NCBI RefSeq assembly: GCF_017104565.1
Contig: NZ_JAAGPD010000008.1
Coordinates: 211,014 to 275,013, forward strand
Direction: 5' to 3'
DNA length: 64,000 bases
Source: Paraburkholderia sp. Tr-20389
GTDB lineage: Bacteria; Pseudomonadota; Gammaproteobacteria; Burkholderiales; Burkholderiaceae
Shown: positions 44,570 to 54,128 of the stretch, piece by piece
Layout: each line of letters begins with the position of its first letter
Numbering within the stretch: position 1 is the stretch's first letter
Program-made: the position numbers and the translations under genes
Notes under the pieces: model-generated
Told to the model about the DNA's origin: nothing
Database searches by the model: none
The model's input: only the letters and a program-made list of their open reading frames with translations

Positions 44570-45559
44570 CTACGCGTAGCGCAGTTGCAGTTCCTCGAAG
44601 CACTCCACCGAATCCCGCTCACGCTCTTCAGCAAGCCCTTTCGCCAGTTCTTCGACACGTTCGGCCGCCGACATCACGCGGTCGATCTTGCCGACACCCT
44701 GCCCCGCGTACAACGACAGCTTTTGCGCCATCTTCGGCTTGTCGATCGCGCGCGCGCCGCCGCCCATGAAACGCAACAGGTTCCACTTGTCCCGGTTCGG
44801 AATGACCCGATGCGGTGTGCCGTATTTCCAGCCGAACGAATAGCCGGTCCGGTATTCGGTATCGTCGACGGTGGCATCGACGATTTTCTGCTTGTAGAGC
44901 GGATGCGCGTTCGATTCGTCGCACGCGACGAACGCCGTGCCCGCCAGCACGCCGGCCGCGCCCATCTGCATCACCGTGCGCACGTCGTCGCGATTCGTGA
45001 TGCCACCCGCCGCGAGCACGGGGCGGCCATCGGCAGCCTCGATCAGCGACGGCAGCAGCGAGAGCAATCCGATCGTGCCGCGATTCAGATGACCGCCGCT
45101 CTCGCTGCCCTGCGCGGTAATGATGTCGGCGCCGTGCGCGATGGCCCGGCGCGCAAGCTCGACGGAGCCGACCTGAACCATGACGACCATGCCCGCTTCC
45201 TTGGCACGCGCGATCATCTGCGGATAGTTCTCCGCATAGAACAGCGACAACATGCGCGGCCGTTCCTCCAGCACGACCTGAAACTGGGCTTCGAATACAT
45301 CCGGCCCGCCGAACGAAGGCACGAGATTCACGCCGAACGGCTTGTCCGTCAGTTCCTTCGTTTCGCGCATCCAACGCCTCAACGCGAGCGGCGGCAAACG
45401 CAATCCTCCGATCGTCCCCATACCGCCCGCATTGGCGACGGCGGCAACGAGCTTCGGACCGGAAATCGCCGCCATGCCGGCGAGGAAGATGGGATATCGG
45501 ATACCGCACAGCTTCGTGACGGCATTTCCAGCAAACTCACTAACGGTTGTTGTGCTCAT
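44570..45559 (-). CDS. NAD(P)H-dependent flavin oxidoreductase / nitronate monooxygenase family
   Basis: A 329-residue FMN TIM-barrel enzyme. IRYPIFLAGMAAISGPKLVA begins the barrel, and AQGSESGGHLNRG contains the active-site His loop. GGITNRDDVRTVMQMGAAGV forms the FMN phosphate site. It oxidises nitronates or acts as a flavin-dependent reductase. GGAGC lies upstream, 3 bp after the cytochrome b gene stop, so the genes are coupled. Confidence 0.9.
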   Translation of the reverse strand: MSTTTVSEFAGNAVTKLCGIRYPIFLAGMAAISGPKLVAAVANAGGMGTIGGLRLPPLALRRWMRETKELTDKPFGVNLVPSFGGPDVFEAQFQVVLEERPRMLSLFYAENYPQMIARAKEAGMVVMVQVGSVELARRAIAHGADIITAQGSESGGHLNRGTIGLLSLLPSLIEAADGRPVLAAGGITNRDDVRTVMQMGAAGVLAGTAFVACDESNAHPLYKQKIVDATVDDTEYRTGYSFGWKYGTPHRVIPNRDKWNLLRFMGGGARAIDKPKMAQKLSLYAGQGVGKIDRVMSAAERVEELAKGLAEERERDSVECFEELQLRYA

Positions 45560-45562
45560 GAT

Positions 45563-46171
45563 TCAAAGCTCCACGCGTTTGCCAAGCATGCGTTTCAGGG
45601 CGTCGTTCTTCAACACGAAATGGTTCTTGCAGGCACCGAAGATATGCAGCGCGAGGCCCAGCAGAAACGGCGTCGCGCCGATTCTGAAGAGCACGTCGAA
45701 GACATGCGCGGCTTGCGCATCCGGTTGCATTGGCGAAGGAATAATCCAGCCGCCCGGCAATTCGACGAGCTGGCCGGCGGCCGACTTCGCGAGCCATGCC
45801 GCAATCGGCAGCAGCACCATCGCAAGCGCTAGTGCCGTCGCAACCGACCTGCTCACGATCACCTCGACAGGATTCGGCGTGCCGACAGGTAGCGGATGCC
45901 AGGACGTTACGCGCGCCCAGAATCGATAGATCGAAACCGGAAACAGGACCGTGCCGAGCAGGTTCAGCACACTCGTGAGCGCTGTGCCGGGCGAGACCCA
46001 CAGCACGATTTCGAGCGCGACGATCGCGAGCACCAGCACCGCGACGATCCAGTGCAGCGCGATCGTGACGGGCGAAAAGCCCAGGCCGTTATCGCGCCAT
46101 TGAAACCCGCGTTGTGCGCGTGGGCCGTGCGGTTGAGCATCGTTCATTGAGGTCATCTGCGAGTTCGACAT
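45563..46171 (-). CDS. cytochrome b561-type membrane protein
   Basis: A 202-residue di-haem membrane cytochrome with four helices. Haem ligand histidines are probably in PVTIALHWIVAVLVLAIVAL and in AQAAHVFDVLFRIGATPFLL and LGLALHIFGACKNHF. Relatives oxidise quinol or move electrons to periplasmic enzymes. ATG 46171 (MSNSQMTSMND) follows AAGGGA; ATG 46177 is possible. It sits between actP and the flavin oxidoreductase. Confidence 0.88.
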   Translation of the reverse strand: MSNSQMTSMNDAQPHGPRAQRGFQWRDNGLGFSPVTIALHWIVAVLVLAIVALEIVLWVSPGTALTSVLNLLGTVLFPVSIYRFWARVTSWHPLPVGTPNPVEVIVSRSVATALALAMVLLPIAAWLAKSAAGQLVELPGGWIIPSPMQPDAQAAHVFDVLFRIGATPFLLGLALHIFGACKNHFVLKNDALKRMLGKRVEL

Positions 46172-46200
46172 TTGCATTCCCTTTCGATAGCAGCTATTCA

Positions 46201-47874
46201 CTAGTGACTGGCGGCACGCGACGCACCGATACCCGTCTGCGCGCGAACGAACTGGTCGTCGAATTGATCGCGCTCGTTCGCCGCGCGCGCACCCCGATCG
46301 GTGATCGACCCGATCCACGTGAAGAAGAAGGCGATCGACATCGAAATGATGGCGGGGTAGTCGTAGGGGAAGATCGGCGTCGCGTGACCGAGCACCTTGA
46401 CCCAGACGGCGGGCGACAGCACGACAAGACCGACTGCGCTGACGAGTCCCGCAATGCCGCCCATCAAAGCGCCGCGCGTCGTCAATCCTTTCCAGTAGAT
46501 CGAGAGCGTGAGAATCGGAAAATTCACCGACGCAGCCACGCTGAACGTGAGCGCAACGAGAAACGCGACGTTCTGATCCTTGAACAGAATGCCGAGCACG
46601 ATCGCAACGCCCGCAATCGCAACCGATGCGATTCTCGACACGCGCTTTTCTTTCGCGTGATCGGCCTGATTGCGTTTGAGCACCATCGCATACAGGTCGT
46701 GCGAAATCGCGGACGTTCCTGCCATCGTGAGTCCCGCGACGACGGCGAGGATCGTGGCAAACGCGACAGCCGACAGGAAGCCCAGTACGAGATCACCGCC
46801 CATCGCTTTCGCCAGATGCATGACGGGCATGTTGCCGCCGCCGATCAGTTTTCCGCCCGCCACGCCGCCCTCGAAGAACGCGGGGTTGCGGCCCACGATC
46901 ACGATGGCGGCCGTGCCGAGCACCGTCACGACGAGAAAGAAGTAGCCGATGAAGCCCGTGGCGACGAACACCGATTTGCGCGCTGCTTTCGCGTCGGGCA
47001 CCGTGAAGAAGCGCATCAGGATATGCGGCAAACCCGACGTGCCGAATACCAGCCCCACCGACAACGACAACATCGCGAACGGATCGGCAACGAGCTTGCT
47101 GGGCAGCATCATGCCGGCGCCGCTCTTATGCGTGGCTATCGCCTGCGCGAACATGTCGTTCAGCGAGAAACCGAACTGGCTCAATGCGAGCAATGCAAGC
47201 AGGCTCGCGCCGAACAGCATCAGCACGGCCTTGATGATCTGCACCCACGTCGTCGCGACCATGCCGCCGAAGGTCACATACACGGCCATCAACACGCCGA
47301 CGATCACGACCGCGTAGTTGTATTGCAGCCCGAAGAGAAGCTGGATCAACTGGCCTGCGCCCACCATCTGCACCACGAGATAGAAGCACACGACCGTCAG
47401 CGAGCCGAACGCCATCAGCGTGCGGATTCTCTGCTGGTCGAGTCTGAACGATGCGATATCGGCGATCGTGACCTGCCCCAGATTCCGGATGCGCTCGGCA
47501 AACAGGAACATCAGCAACGGCCACGCGACGAAGAAGCTCACTGCGTACAGCATGCCGTCGTAGCCGTTGAAGAAGATCATGCTGGTCAGCCCGAGCAGCG
47601 CAGCCGCCGACATGTAGTCGCCCGCCAGCGCGAGGCCGTTCTGAAAACCGGAAATGCCGCCACCCGCGTTGTAGAAGTCCTTCATCGACTTCGTCTTCGA
47701 CGCGGACCAATACGTGATGCCGAGCGTCGCGACGACGAACGCGAGGAACATCACAATGGCCGTGGTGTTGAGCGGCTGCTTTTGCACCTTGCCGAACGTT
47801 TCCGCCGCTGCTGCCGCCTCTCGCGCGATGCACGCGGCGAACATGAAACCGATGAGCTTGACGGGTCGTTTCAT
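46201..47874 (-). CDS. actP: acetate/short-chain monocarboxylate:Na+ symporter ActP
   Basis: A 557-residue SSS-family symporter with about 13 helices and an N-terminal signal-like segment ([20 protein letters not shown]). Family segments: [63 protein letters not shown] 47874 overlaps the stop of the DUF485 gene (ATGA). ActP imports acetate, glycolate or propionate with Na+. Confidence 0.94.
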   Translation of the reverse strand: MKRPVKLIGFMFAACIAREAAAAAETFGKVQKQPLNTTAIVMFLAFVVATLGITYWSASKTKSMKDFYNAGGGISGFQNGLALAGDYMSAAALLGLTSMIFFNGYDGMLYAVSFFVAWPLLMFLFAERIRNLGQVTIADIASFRLDQQRIRTLMAFGSLTVVCFYLVVQMVGAGQLIQLLFGLQYNYAVVIVGVLMAVYVTFGGMVATTWVQIIKAVLMLFGASLLALLALSQFGFSLNDMFAQAIATHKSGAGMMLPSKLVADPFAMLSLSVGLVFGTSGLPHILMRFFTVPDAKAARKSVFVATGFIGYFFLVVTVLGTAAIVIVGRNPAFFEGGVAGGKLIGGGNMPVMHLAKAMGGDLVLGFLSAVAFATILAVVAGLTMAGTSAISHDLYAMVLKRNQADHAKEKRVSRIASVAIAGVAIVLGILFKDQNVAFLVALTFSVAASVNFPILTLSIYWKGLTTRGALMGGIAGLVSAVGLVVLSPAVWVKVLGHATPIFPYDYPAIISMSIAFFFTWIGSITDRGARAANERDQFDDQFVRAQTGIGASRAASH

Positions 47875-48185
47875 TGCACGTCTCCCGCCAGAATGCGAGC
47901 GGTCAGTTCGTCGAACTCGCCGTTTGCGCGCCGGATGTAGATGCCCGTCAGCACCCATGTCCCGACGATCAACACGACGCCCAACGGCCAGCCGATCGTC
48001 ATCACACTGCCTGGGTACAGCTTCAATGCGAGTACCTTCGGCGCGAATCCCGCTACCAGCACGAAAGCGTAGTAGGGCAGCAAGGTGCCCAACGTGAGCG
48101 ATGCCACCAGCCTGCGCCGGCGCGCGACGAGTCGAACGAACGCCGGCGACAGCCGGACGTCGTGAGGTGCGGTCGTTTGAACCAC
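47871..48185 (-). CDS. DUF485 membrane protein, ActP partner (YjcH-like)
   Basis: A 104-residue DUF485 protein with two helices ([20 protein letters not shown] and [20 protein letters not shown]) and the tail [19 protein letters not shown]. The start is GTG 48185 with AGGAG 5 nt away; the longer frame upstream is rejected. DUF485 genes almost always precede actP, as here, and the proteins are believed to assist the symporter. Confidence 0.92.
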   Translation of the reverse strand: MVQTTAPHDVRLSPAFVRLVARRRRLVASLTLGTLLPYYAFVLVAGFAPKVLALKLYPGSVMTIGWPLGVVLIVGTWVLTGIYIRRANGEFDELTARILAGDVQ

Positions 48186-48435
48186 GATGTCTCCTGTATT
48201 TCGTTTGGAAGTGGGCACATGTCGGGGGCTTCCCGACGCGCTCTTCTGTTTTTTCCAACGATAGAAGCGAGCATCGATCAAGTAAAATGATGATTGGTGA
48301 TGCGTACCATCATCGCGAGTGAGACGCTTCATTATCGTGTCCACCGCTCATGACGCCGTGTATCAAGTGTTGTTAGCGGCGCTGTGTTTTTCCCGTCGAC
48401 GTCAATCCGTAATCTGACGTCACTGGAGGCACATC

Positions 48436-49458
48436 ATGGACATGCAAATCCCCTTTCCCGAACCGCAAGTCGAACGCGCACCGTTCCCTCTGCAAGGACA
48501 TCGCGGTTACGACCGCGTGTTTCGGCGCGAAGCGCTCACTGTCGGCCTGATCCTGCCGCTCGAAACCCACGCGGCGTCACCGCATCCTTCAATGGCCGAT
48601 CATCTGCAAATGGCGCAGCGTGCCGAGCAGGCGGGCGTCGCCGCCTTGTGGGCGCGCGACATTCCGTTCTACGACCCGCAATACGGCGATTCCGGGCAGA
48701 TCTTCGAGCCGCTGATCTACATCGGGCATCTCGCCACCGCGACGGAACACATCACGCTAGGCACGACGGGCATCGTTCTGCCGATGCGCGAGCCGCTGAT
48801 GCTCGCGAAGCAGGTCAACTCGCTCGACCGGCTGACGGGCGGGCGCATCGTGATCGGCATGTCATCGGGTGACCGGCCTGCCGAATACCCCGTGTTCGGA
48901 ATCGACTTCGACAGTCGCGGCGAGCGCTTCAGGGACGCGTACGAGGTGTATCGCAACGTCAGCGAAACGAACTTTCCGCGCTTCGATTCGCCCCGCTTCG
49001 GACACGGCGACGGCTCACTGACGATGCTGCCCAAGCCGCTGTTCGGCAGGGTTCCGACGATTGCCGTCGGGCGCTCGCAGCAAACGCTCGGCTGGATCGC
49101 GAACAACATGGACGGCTATCTCGGGTTCGTGCCCGAGCCCGCAAAATTGCAGTCTTTCGCCGATGAGTGGAAGGCAACGAATCGTCAGACGAAGGACGGC
49201 GAGGCGGGCGAAGACGATGCGAAGCCCCTCGCGTTCGGCGGATTTCTGTATCTGCATCCACGGCGGGACTATCCGTTCAGGCGCATCGGAGGCGGCTTCG
49301 CGATCGGCAGCCGGGCGTTGCGCGACTATCTCGACGAGGCGCGCGAGCAAGGCGTGTCGCACGTCGCGCTGAATCCGCGTGTGACGCCGCGCGACTACAG
49401 ACAAATACTCGATGAGCTTCACGAGGACGTGCTTCCGCACTTCCCGCCAAACGCGTAG
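48436..49458 (+). CDS. LLM class flavin-dependent oxidoreductase (luciferase-like)
   Basis: A 340-residue TIM-barrel monooxygenase of the bacterial luciferase superfamily. LTVGLILPLETHAASPHPSM opens the barrel, AEQAGVAALWARDIPFYDPQ follows, and TLGTTGIVLPMREPLMLAKQ with DRLTGGRIVIGMSSGDRP is characteristic. It uses reduced flavin and O2 to oxidise an unknown substrate. GGAGG precedes ATG 48436. It is divergent from the DUF485-actP operon. Confidence 0.92.
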   Translation: MDMQIPFPEPQVERAPFPLQGHRGYDRVFRREALTVGLILPLETHAASPHPSMADHLQMAQRAEQAGVAALWARDIPFYDPQYGDSGQIFEPLIYIGHLATATEHITLGTTGIVLPMREPLMLAKQVNSLDRLTGGRIVIGMSSGDRPAEYPVFGIDFDSRGERFRDAYEVYRNVSETNFPRFDSPRFGHGDGSLTMLPKPLFGRVPTIAVGRSQQTLGWIANNMDGYLGFVPEPAKLQSFADEWKATNRQTKDGEAGEDDAKPLAFGGFLYLHPRRDYPFRRIGGGFAIGSRALRDYLDEAREQGVSHVALNPRVTPRDYRQILDELHEDVLPHFPPNA

Positions 49459-49892
49459 CCATCCCATCGCGTAGACATGAAAGCCGCATCCGGCCAGTCC
49501 GGTGCGGCTTTTCGCATGTGCTTCCGGTGCGCTTCGCGTGTGTCGGCGCGCGCGGCTCGCACCGTTGATTCAATTCGCGCACTGCTGCGTTTCATCTGAC
49601 GTACAAAGCGTGCATTCATCGCCCTGCTTCGCGTCAATTCCGCTATTACACGACGTCAACAATCGCGCTCGCCCTCGGCCCGTTTGCGTCAGATAGCGCT
49701 TCCCGCCCCGCGCCTGCAACCGCGCCAATCCCGCGTCGGCAGGGCCGCGCGCGCGGCGGCGGCATTTGTTCCTGTCAATCACAACTGTTTGTCCACTCCG
49801 GGTGTACGCAACCCGCTCGATGAAGCCTAGATTGACGACCTAACGGCACAGTCAATTCCGACATCAGCCGAACAATCGTTCAGAGGTCAATC
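49459..49892. other. intergenic stretch with terminator and promoter region
   Basis: About 430 bp between two same-direction genes. The left part holds the terminator at 49480-49512. The rest has no supported gene; the 70-codon frame at 49570-49782 (minus strand) is Arg/Cys-rich and unlikely to be real. A TCAATCACAA-rich segment near 49775 may be promoter DNA for the SDR gene. Confidence 0.5.
49480..49512 (+). terminator. Rho-independent terminator after LLM oxidoreductase gene
   Basis: Stem AAAGCCGCA / TGCGGCTTT with a CCGG/CCGG inner stem, followed by TTTT. It lies 22 bp after the stop codon and is correctly oriented for the plus strand. Confidence 0.8.
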
Positions 49893-50603
49893 ATGAGCAA
49901 TTCGCAAAAGGTCGCTATCGTCACGGGTGCATCGCAAGGCATTGGTGCCGAGATCGTCAAGGGCTTCCGTGAGCAAGGCTATCGCGTCGTCGCAGTAGCA
50001 CGCTCGATCAAGCCTTCGGAAGATCCGAACGTCGTGACGATCGCCGGCGACATCGGCGACCGCGACGTGGCACAGCGTGCCGTATCGGAAGCCGTCAAGC
50101 GCTTCGGCCGCGTCGACACGCTAATCAACAACGCAGGCATCTTCATCGCGAAGCCGTTCACGCAATACACGGCTGAAGATTATGCCGCTGTGCTGAACGT
50201 GAACGTGAACGGCTTCTTCCACATCACACAGCTCGCCATCGCGGAGATGGAAAAGAACAAGAGCGGTCACGTGCTGCAGATCACGACGAGCCTCGTCGAT
50301 CACGCGATAGCAGGCGTGCCGTCGGTTCTCGCGTCGCTGACCAAGGGCGGCCTGAACGCGGCCACGAAGTCGCTTGCCATCGAATATGCGAAAACGGGCA
50401 TCCGCGCGAACGCCGTGTCGCCCGGCATCATCAAGTCGCCGATGCACGAGCCGGAAACGCACGACGCGCTGGGCGCGCTGCACCCGGTCGGTCACATGGG
50501 CGAAATGAGCGACATCGTCAACGCCGTGCTGTACCTCGATTCCGCGCCGTTCGTGACGGGCGAGATCCTGCACGTCGACGGCGGCCAGAGCGCAGGCCAC
50601 TAA
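49893..50603 (+). CDS. SDR-family protein lacking the catalytic tyrosine
   Basis: A 236-residue short-chain dehydrogenase fold. The cofactor motif VTGASQGIGAE and NNAG in LINNAGIFIA are present, and Ser133 (QITTS) and Lys151 (LASLTKGG) match the active site. The tyrosine expected four residues before the Lys is Ala147. Either the enzyme uses another residue, or it binds NAD(P)H without classical catalysis. GAGG precedes the ATG. It is paired with the tautomerase gene 58 bp downstream, so they probably act on the same metabolite (inference). Confidence 0.92.
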   Translation: MSNSQKVAIVTGASQGIGAEIVKGFREQGYRVVAVARSIKPSEDPNVVTIAGDIGDRDVAQRAVSEAVKRFGRVDTLINNAGIFIAKPFTQYTAEDYAAVLNVNVNGFFHITQLAIAEMEKNKSGHVLQITTSLVDHAIAGVPSVLASLTKGGLNAATKSLAIEYAKTGIRANAVSPGIIKSPMHEPETHDALGALHPVGHMGEMSDIVNAVLYLDSAPFVTGEILHVDGGQSAGH

Positions 50604-50661
50604 GAAGGCATGACACGGCGCCGCGACGGCGCCTGTCGCCCACACCAACACGGAGATTCTC

Positions 50662-50898
50662 ATGCCTATCGTGACTATTCAAGTGACCCGCGAGGGGAAC
50701 ACGCCCGGCACAAGCGCAGTAACGCCGGAGGAAAAAGCTCAGCTCATCAAGGGCACGAGCGAGCTGCTGCTGAACGTGCTGAACAAGCCGCTGGAAGCGA
50801 CCTTCGTCGTCATTCAGGAAGTCGAGAAGGAAAACTGGGGATGGGGCGGTTTGCCTGTCGATGAATATCGACGGCAGATAGCGCAGAAGAAGGACTGA
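50662..50898 (+). CDS. 4-oxalocrotonate tautomerase family protein
   Basis: A 78-residue tautomerase with the catalytic N-terminal proline exposed after Met removal (MPIVTIQVTREG) and the trimer segment TFVVIQEVEKENWGWGG. GGAG lies upstream. The family interconverts enol and keto acids or dehalogenates. It is translated after the SDR gene in one short operon. Confidence 0.92.
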   Translation: MPIVTIQVTREGNTPGTSAVTPEEKAQLIKGTSELLLNVLNKPLEATFVVIQEVEKENWGWGGLPVDEYRRQIAQKKD

Positions 50899-50934
50899 GC
50901 GCCTTCATCCTCGACGTTTCATGATTGATGAAAG

Positions 50935-50966
50935 TGGCGCGGAGAATCCGGCGGGTCTCCGCGCCA
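50935..50966. terminator. hairpin between convergent genes
   Basis: An 11-bp stem TGGCGCGGAGA / TCTCCGCGCCA with a 10-nt loop between the tautomerase gene and the convergent MOSC gene. The T-run is weak on both sides, so it is a probable but not certain bidirectional terminator. Confidence 0.5.
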
Positions 50967-50971
50967 ACTAT

Positions 50972-51640
50972 TTATGGCTCGCGATGCGCCCTTCCGCGCC
51001 GCCACTCCAGGATGTTGCTCACCGATTCCTGTCTGCTTCCCGGCACAACTTCGATGCGCGCGCCCGCCTGAATGAAGCCCGTTTGCAGGACGCTCAGATA
51101 CACACCCGCAAAGCCGCTCAGATACATATGCTTGACCGCTTTCCTGTAGCCCATCACGGCATTGAGCTTGAAACACGGATTGCGCGGCGCCTCGACCCTT
51201 AGCCTGACCTGATTGATGACGAGCGTATCGCCGATCCATAGATCCGTTTCCAGTAAGCCCTGTGTGGTCAGATTCTCGCCGAGCGTGCCGAATGCGAGCG
51301 GCTTCCCGGCATCGGCTGCCTCCGCTTCGACGCGCTGTTGTTGCCACCACGGGTAATGCTCGACGGGATAGAGATAGACGGCCTTGTCGAGGCCGCCGTG
51401 GACGCTCAGATCCGCATGCTCGTCGCCGACGAGACCGAGCTTCTGCACTTCGACCGCCGCGCCTTCGCTCGCACTGCTTACCGAGCGCTTGCGAATCGCC
51501 GATTCGACCGTCAGACCTTCGGACGCCCGTCCGATGTCGAGCGTCTGGCATACGCCGATGTTGATCGAAAGCACCCGCGCGCCCTTGTCATTCTCGCGCG
51601 CGCCGCTGCCGGATTCTGCATACGTGATCGTGTCGTCCAT
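50972..51640 (-). CDS. MOSC domain protein (YiiM-like)
   Basis: A 222-residue MOSC protein. Family segments: VQKLGLVGDEHADLSVHGGL (the molybdenum-cofactor pocket), DKAVYLYPVEHYPWWQQQ, and APRNPCFKLNAVMG, with the conserved Cys that would hold sulfur or molybdenum. YiiM reduces N-hydroxylated compounds with an electron-transfer partner. It follows the nitronate monooxygenase gene by 28 bp. Confidence 0.9.
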   Translation of the reverse strand: MDDTITYAESGSGARENDKGARVLSINIGVCQTLDIGRASEGLTVESAIRKRSVSSASEGAAVEVQKLGLVGDEHADLSVHGGLDKAVYLYPVEHYPWWQQQRVEAEAADAGKPLAFGTLGENLTTQGLLETDLWIGDTLVINQVRLRVEAPRNPCFKLNAVMGYRKAVKHMYLSGFAGVYLSVLQTGFIQAGARIEVVPGSRQESVSNILEWRRGRAHREP

Positions 51641-51668
51641 CGGGTAGCCGGTTGTTGTTCAGTGAGCG

Positions 51669-52769
51669 TCAGCGCGCGAACCGCTGCAAACGGCGAACCG
51701 CTTCGTCGAGTTCCGCTTCGAGCCGCGCGACCAGTTCCGCTGCGGGCAGTGAACGCGCCAGCGCCGCTGCCTGGCCCGCCCATTGTGCACCGAAGCCGAA
51801 TTCGTCCTGCGCTTTCGCGGCGGCGTGCAGTGCTTTGCCTGCGTCGTAGGCGACGGGATAATCCGGCGTCGCGGGACGATCTGCGGCGCGGCCGAGTTCC
51901 GTGAAGCGATTGACCATGCTGCGCGCGGCACGCCCGGAAATCGCCGACGTCAGCGTAGTGTGAAGCGCGGCATCGCCGAGAATTGCGCGGCGGTAGCCTT
52001 CGTCGATCGACGTCTCCGGGCACGGCACGAACGCGGTGCCGAGCTGCGCGGCCTGCGCGCCGAGCGCGAGCGCCGCTGCGATGCCCGCGCCGTCCATGAT
52101 GCCGCCCGCCGCGATGACGGGCAGATCGAATTTCTCGACCAGCAGACGGGTCAGCGCCAATGTGCCGAGGCCTTCGTCGAAGATTTGCGGGTCGAACATG
52201 CCGCGATGGCCGCCCGCTTCGATGCCTTGCGCGACGAGCGCGTCAACGCCCGCATCGACGACCTGCTGCGCTTCTTCCAGATTGGTCGCCGATGCAAGCA
52301 ACACGATGCCCGCCTCCTGCATCGCCCGGATGATCTCTTTCGACGGCAGGCCGAAGTGAAAGCTCACGATGGCCGGCTTCTCTTCCAGAAACACGTCGAG
52401 CATCGCCTTGTCTTCGACGAAGCTCGTGTAGATCTCGCCGAGTTTTTCCGGCGCGCTCGCGCCGTACTTCGCGAACTGCGGCGCAAGCCAGCTCAGCCAT
52501 TCCTGTTCGATCTTCGCATTGGCCGTGGCGGGCGTGTGACAGAAGACGTTGATGTTGAACGGCCCGTTCGTCAACGCGCGCGTATCGCGGATGGTCTTGC
52601 GCGCGGCGTCGGCTTTCATCGCGCCCACGCCGAGCGAGCCGAGACCGCCCGCGTTGGTGACGGCCGCCGCCAGCGCGGGCGTCGTGACGCCTGCCATCGG
52701 CGCCTGGATGATCGGCTTGCTGATGCCGAGCAGACTCAGTAGCGGTTTGCCTTCGGAACGCGTGCTCAT
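51669..52769 (-). CDS. nitronate monooxygenase family protein
   Basis: A 366-residue FMN enzyme. The barrel starts [20 protein letters not shown], the active-site loop is [14 protein letters not shown], and [20 protein letters not shown] binds FMN phosphate. It is closer to true class I nitronate monooxygenase than the 44.6-kb paralogue. GAGG precedes the ATG. Adjacent to a MOSC gene, it may take part in N-oxide or nitro compound metabolism (inference). Confidence 0.92.
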   Translation of the reverse strand: MSTRSEGKPLLSLLGISKPIIQAPMAGVTTPALAAAVTNAGGLGSLGVGAMKADAARKTIRDTRALTNGPFNINVFCHTPATANAKIEQEWLSWLAPQFAKYGASAPEKLGEIYTSFVEDKAMLDVFLEEKPAIVSFHFGLPSKEIIRAMQEAGIVLLASATNLEEAQQVVDAGVDALVAQGIEAGGHRGMFDPQIFDEGLGTLALTRLLVEKFDLPVIAAGGIMDGAGIAAALALGAQAAQLGTAFVPCPETSIDEGYRRAILGDAALHTTLTSAISGRAARSMVNRFTELGRAADRPATPDYPVAYDAGKALHAAAKAQDEFGFGAQWAGQAAALARSLPAAELVARLEAELDEAVRRLQRFAR

Positions 52770-52964
52770 GTCATGTCCTCATCGAAACGGTTGGCGCATG
52801 CCGGCGCGTCGCAAACGCTGCGCACGGCGAACCGTGACAGGTTCGCCGTGCGTCGATCGCAGGCGCTCTCGCGATGCTATCTATACCTCAAATCATCTTT
52901 TCCAGCGGACGACAGGTCAACCATTAAGCGGGCAATTCACTCTTGAGCGCCGGGAACAGGTGCG

Positions 52965-53714
52965 TTACCGGGGCAGCGGCTCGCTGGCGAATGCATTCAA
53001 CTCGCGTACGAGGCTCGATGCCGCCAGCCGCACAAGTTCGCCGCCTTTTTCCGGCGACGCCTGAGCCGGGTCCGAACCCATGCGGCCGTCCGGGAAACGC
53101 GCCCGGAAATCCAGTGCCTCGCGAATCGGGCCCGACGGCGCGATCTTCGGCGAGTAATCGGCGGACTTGATGGCGTCCGGATAGGCCCACTGCGTGATCG
53201 CGATTTCAGACGGCGTCGCGTGCGAGCCGTGACCTTCGGGGAACTGCTTGCGCGCCAGTTCGCCGACGCCTTCCAGATCCCACCAGTTGCACAGCTTCAT
53301 CGCAAAACCGGCGTGGCGTTTTGCGAAGCTCGCTTCGACATAGACCTCGGAAAACGCCGCCTCGATCGAGGCAATGTTGCCGCCATGTCCGTTCAGAAAC
53401 AGGATCTGCTCGAAGCCGTGCGTCGCCAGCGAGCGGATCCAGTCGCCGATAGCGGCAATGAACGTGGACGGCCGCAGCGATATCGTGCCCGGAAAGCCGA
53501 GATGATGTTGCGCCATGCCGATGTTGAAAGTCGGCGCGACGAGAATATCCGCGGCCTTTTCCGCTTCGCGCGCGATGATCTCCGGACACAGCCAGTCCGT
53601 GCCCAGCAGGCCCGTCGGACCGTGCTGCTCGTTCGAGCCGATGGGCACGACGATCGCGCGGCTGCGCTTCAGGTATTGCTCGATCTCGGCCCAGGTCGAT
53701 AGATGTAAAAGCAT
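52965..53714 (-). CDS. creatininase family amidohydrolase
   Basis: A 249-residue metal-dependent amidohydrolase. The motif IGSNEQHGPTGLLGTDWL carries the metal-binding Glu/His/Asp. LFLNGHGGNIASIEAA has the second His, and EGHGSHATPSEIAI is the third loop. AGGAG lies 7 nt before ATG 53714. Substrates in this family are creatinine, mycofactocin precursor or cyclic imides; the specificity here is open. It stands alone. Confidence 0.9.
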   Translation of the reverse strand: MLLHLSTWAEIEQYLKRSRAIVVPIGSNEQHGPTGLLGTDWLCPEIIAREAEKAADILVAPTFNIGMAQHHLGFPGTISLRPSTFIAAIGDWIRSLATHGFEQILFLNGHGGNIASIEAAFSEVYVEASFAKRHAGFAMKLCNWWDLEGVGELARKQFPEGHGSHATPSEIAITQWAYPDAIKSADYSPKIAPSGPIREALDFRARFPDGRMGSDPAQASPEKGGELVRLAASSLVRELNAFASEPLPR

Positions 53715-54128
53715 TGAAACTCCTGTTGTCTGCCTCGCGCGGCACGCAAGGTGGCGCGTCGGTCGTGGGGAAAGACGAAGCCCGCTGCCGCAGAGGCGGA
53801 ATGCGGGCTCGATCCGGACAAGCGTACAGGCAAATCGGCACGGCGACCAACAGCAACAAGGTTCACGGCTCGTTGTCCGCAAGGCAACGGCATGCCTTGC
53901 ATCTCATGCGTTGACTGTTGAGCGCTGCGCGTCAGTGCGTCCGATCGATTCCACACGGGAAAGATACGGCATCGGCACGATGCCCGCCCGCGCAGACTCC
54001 CACAACTGCGCGGACTTCGGACCTGCTATTCTCTGCGGACACGCGGCGCAGCCCCTTGCGCTGCGCCTTCGCAGCGTGTGCATTTGCTGCACGTCATGCG
54101 GACGACCTCCGCCGATCACGGACACGCC
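53715..54128. other. divergent intergenic region
   Basis: About 410 bp between the creatininase-family gene and a LysR gene. No supported gene: frames here are Arg/Ser-rich shadows. It should contain both promoters. A longer in-frame N-terminus of the LysR gene (from 54078) would reach into this stretch. Confidence 0.5.

Noticed and set aside
46114-47940. 608-codon plus-strand frame opposite actP
   Set aside because: Strongly biased to Arg, His, Asp and Glu, no domain, and fully antisense to a well-supported symporter.
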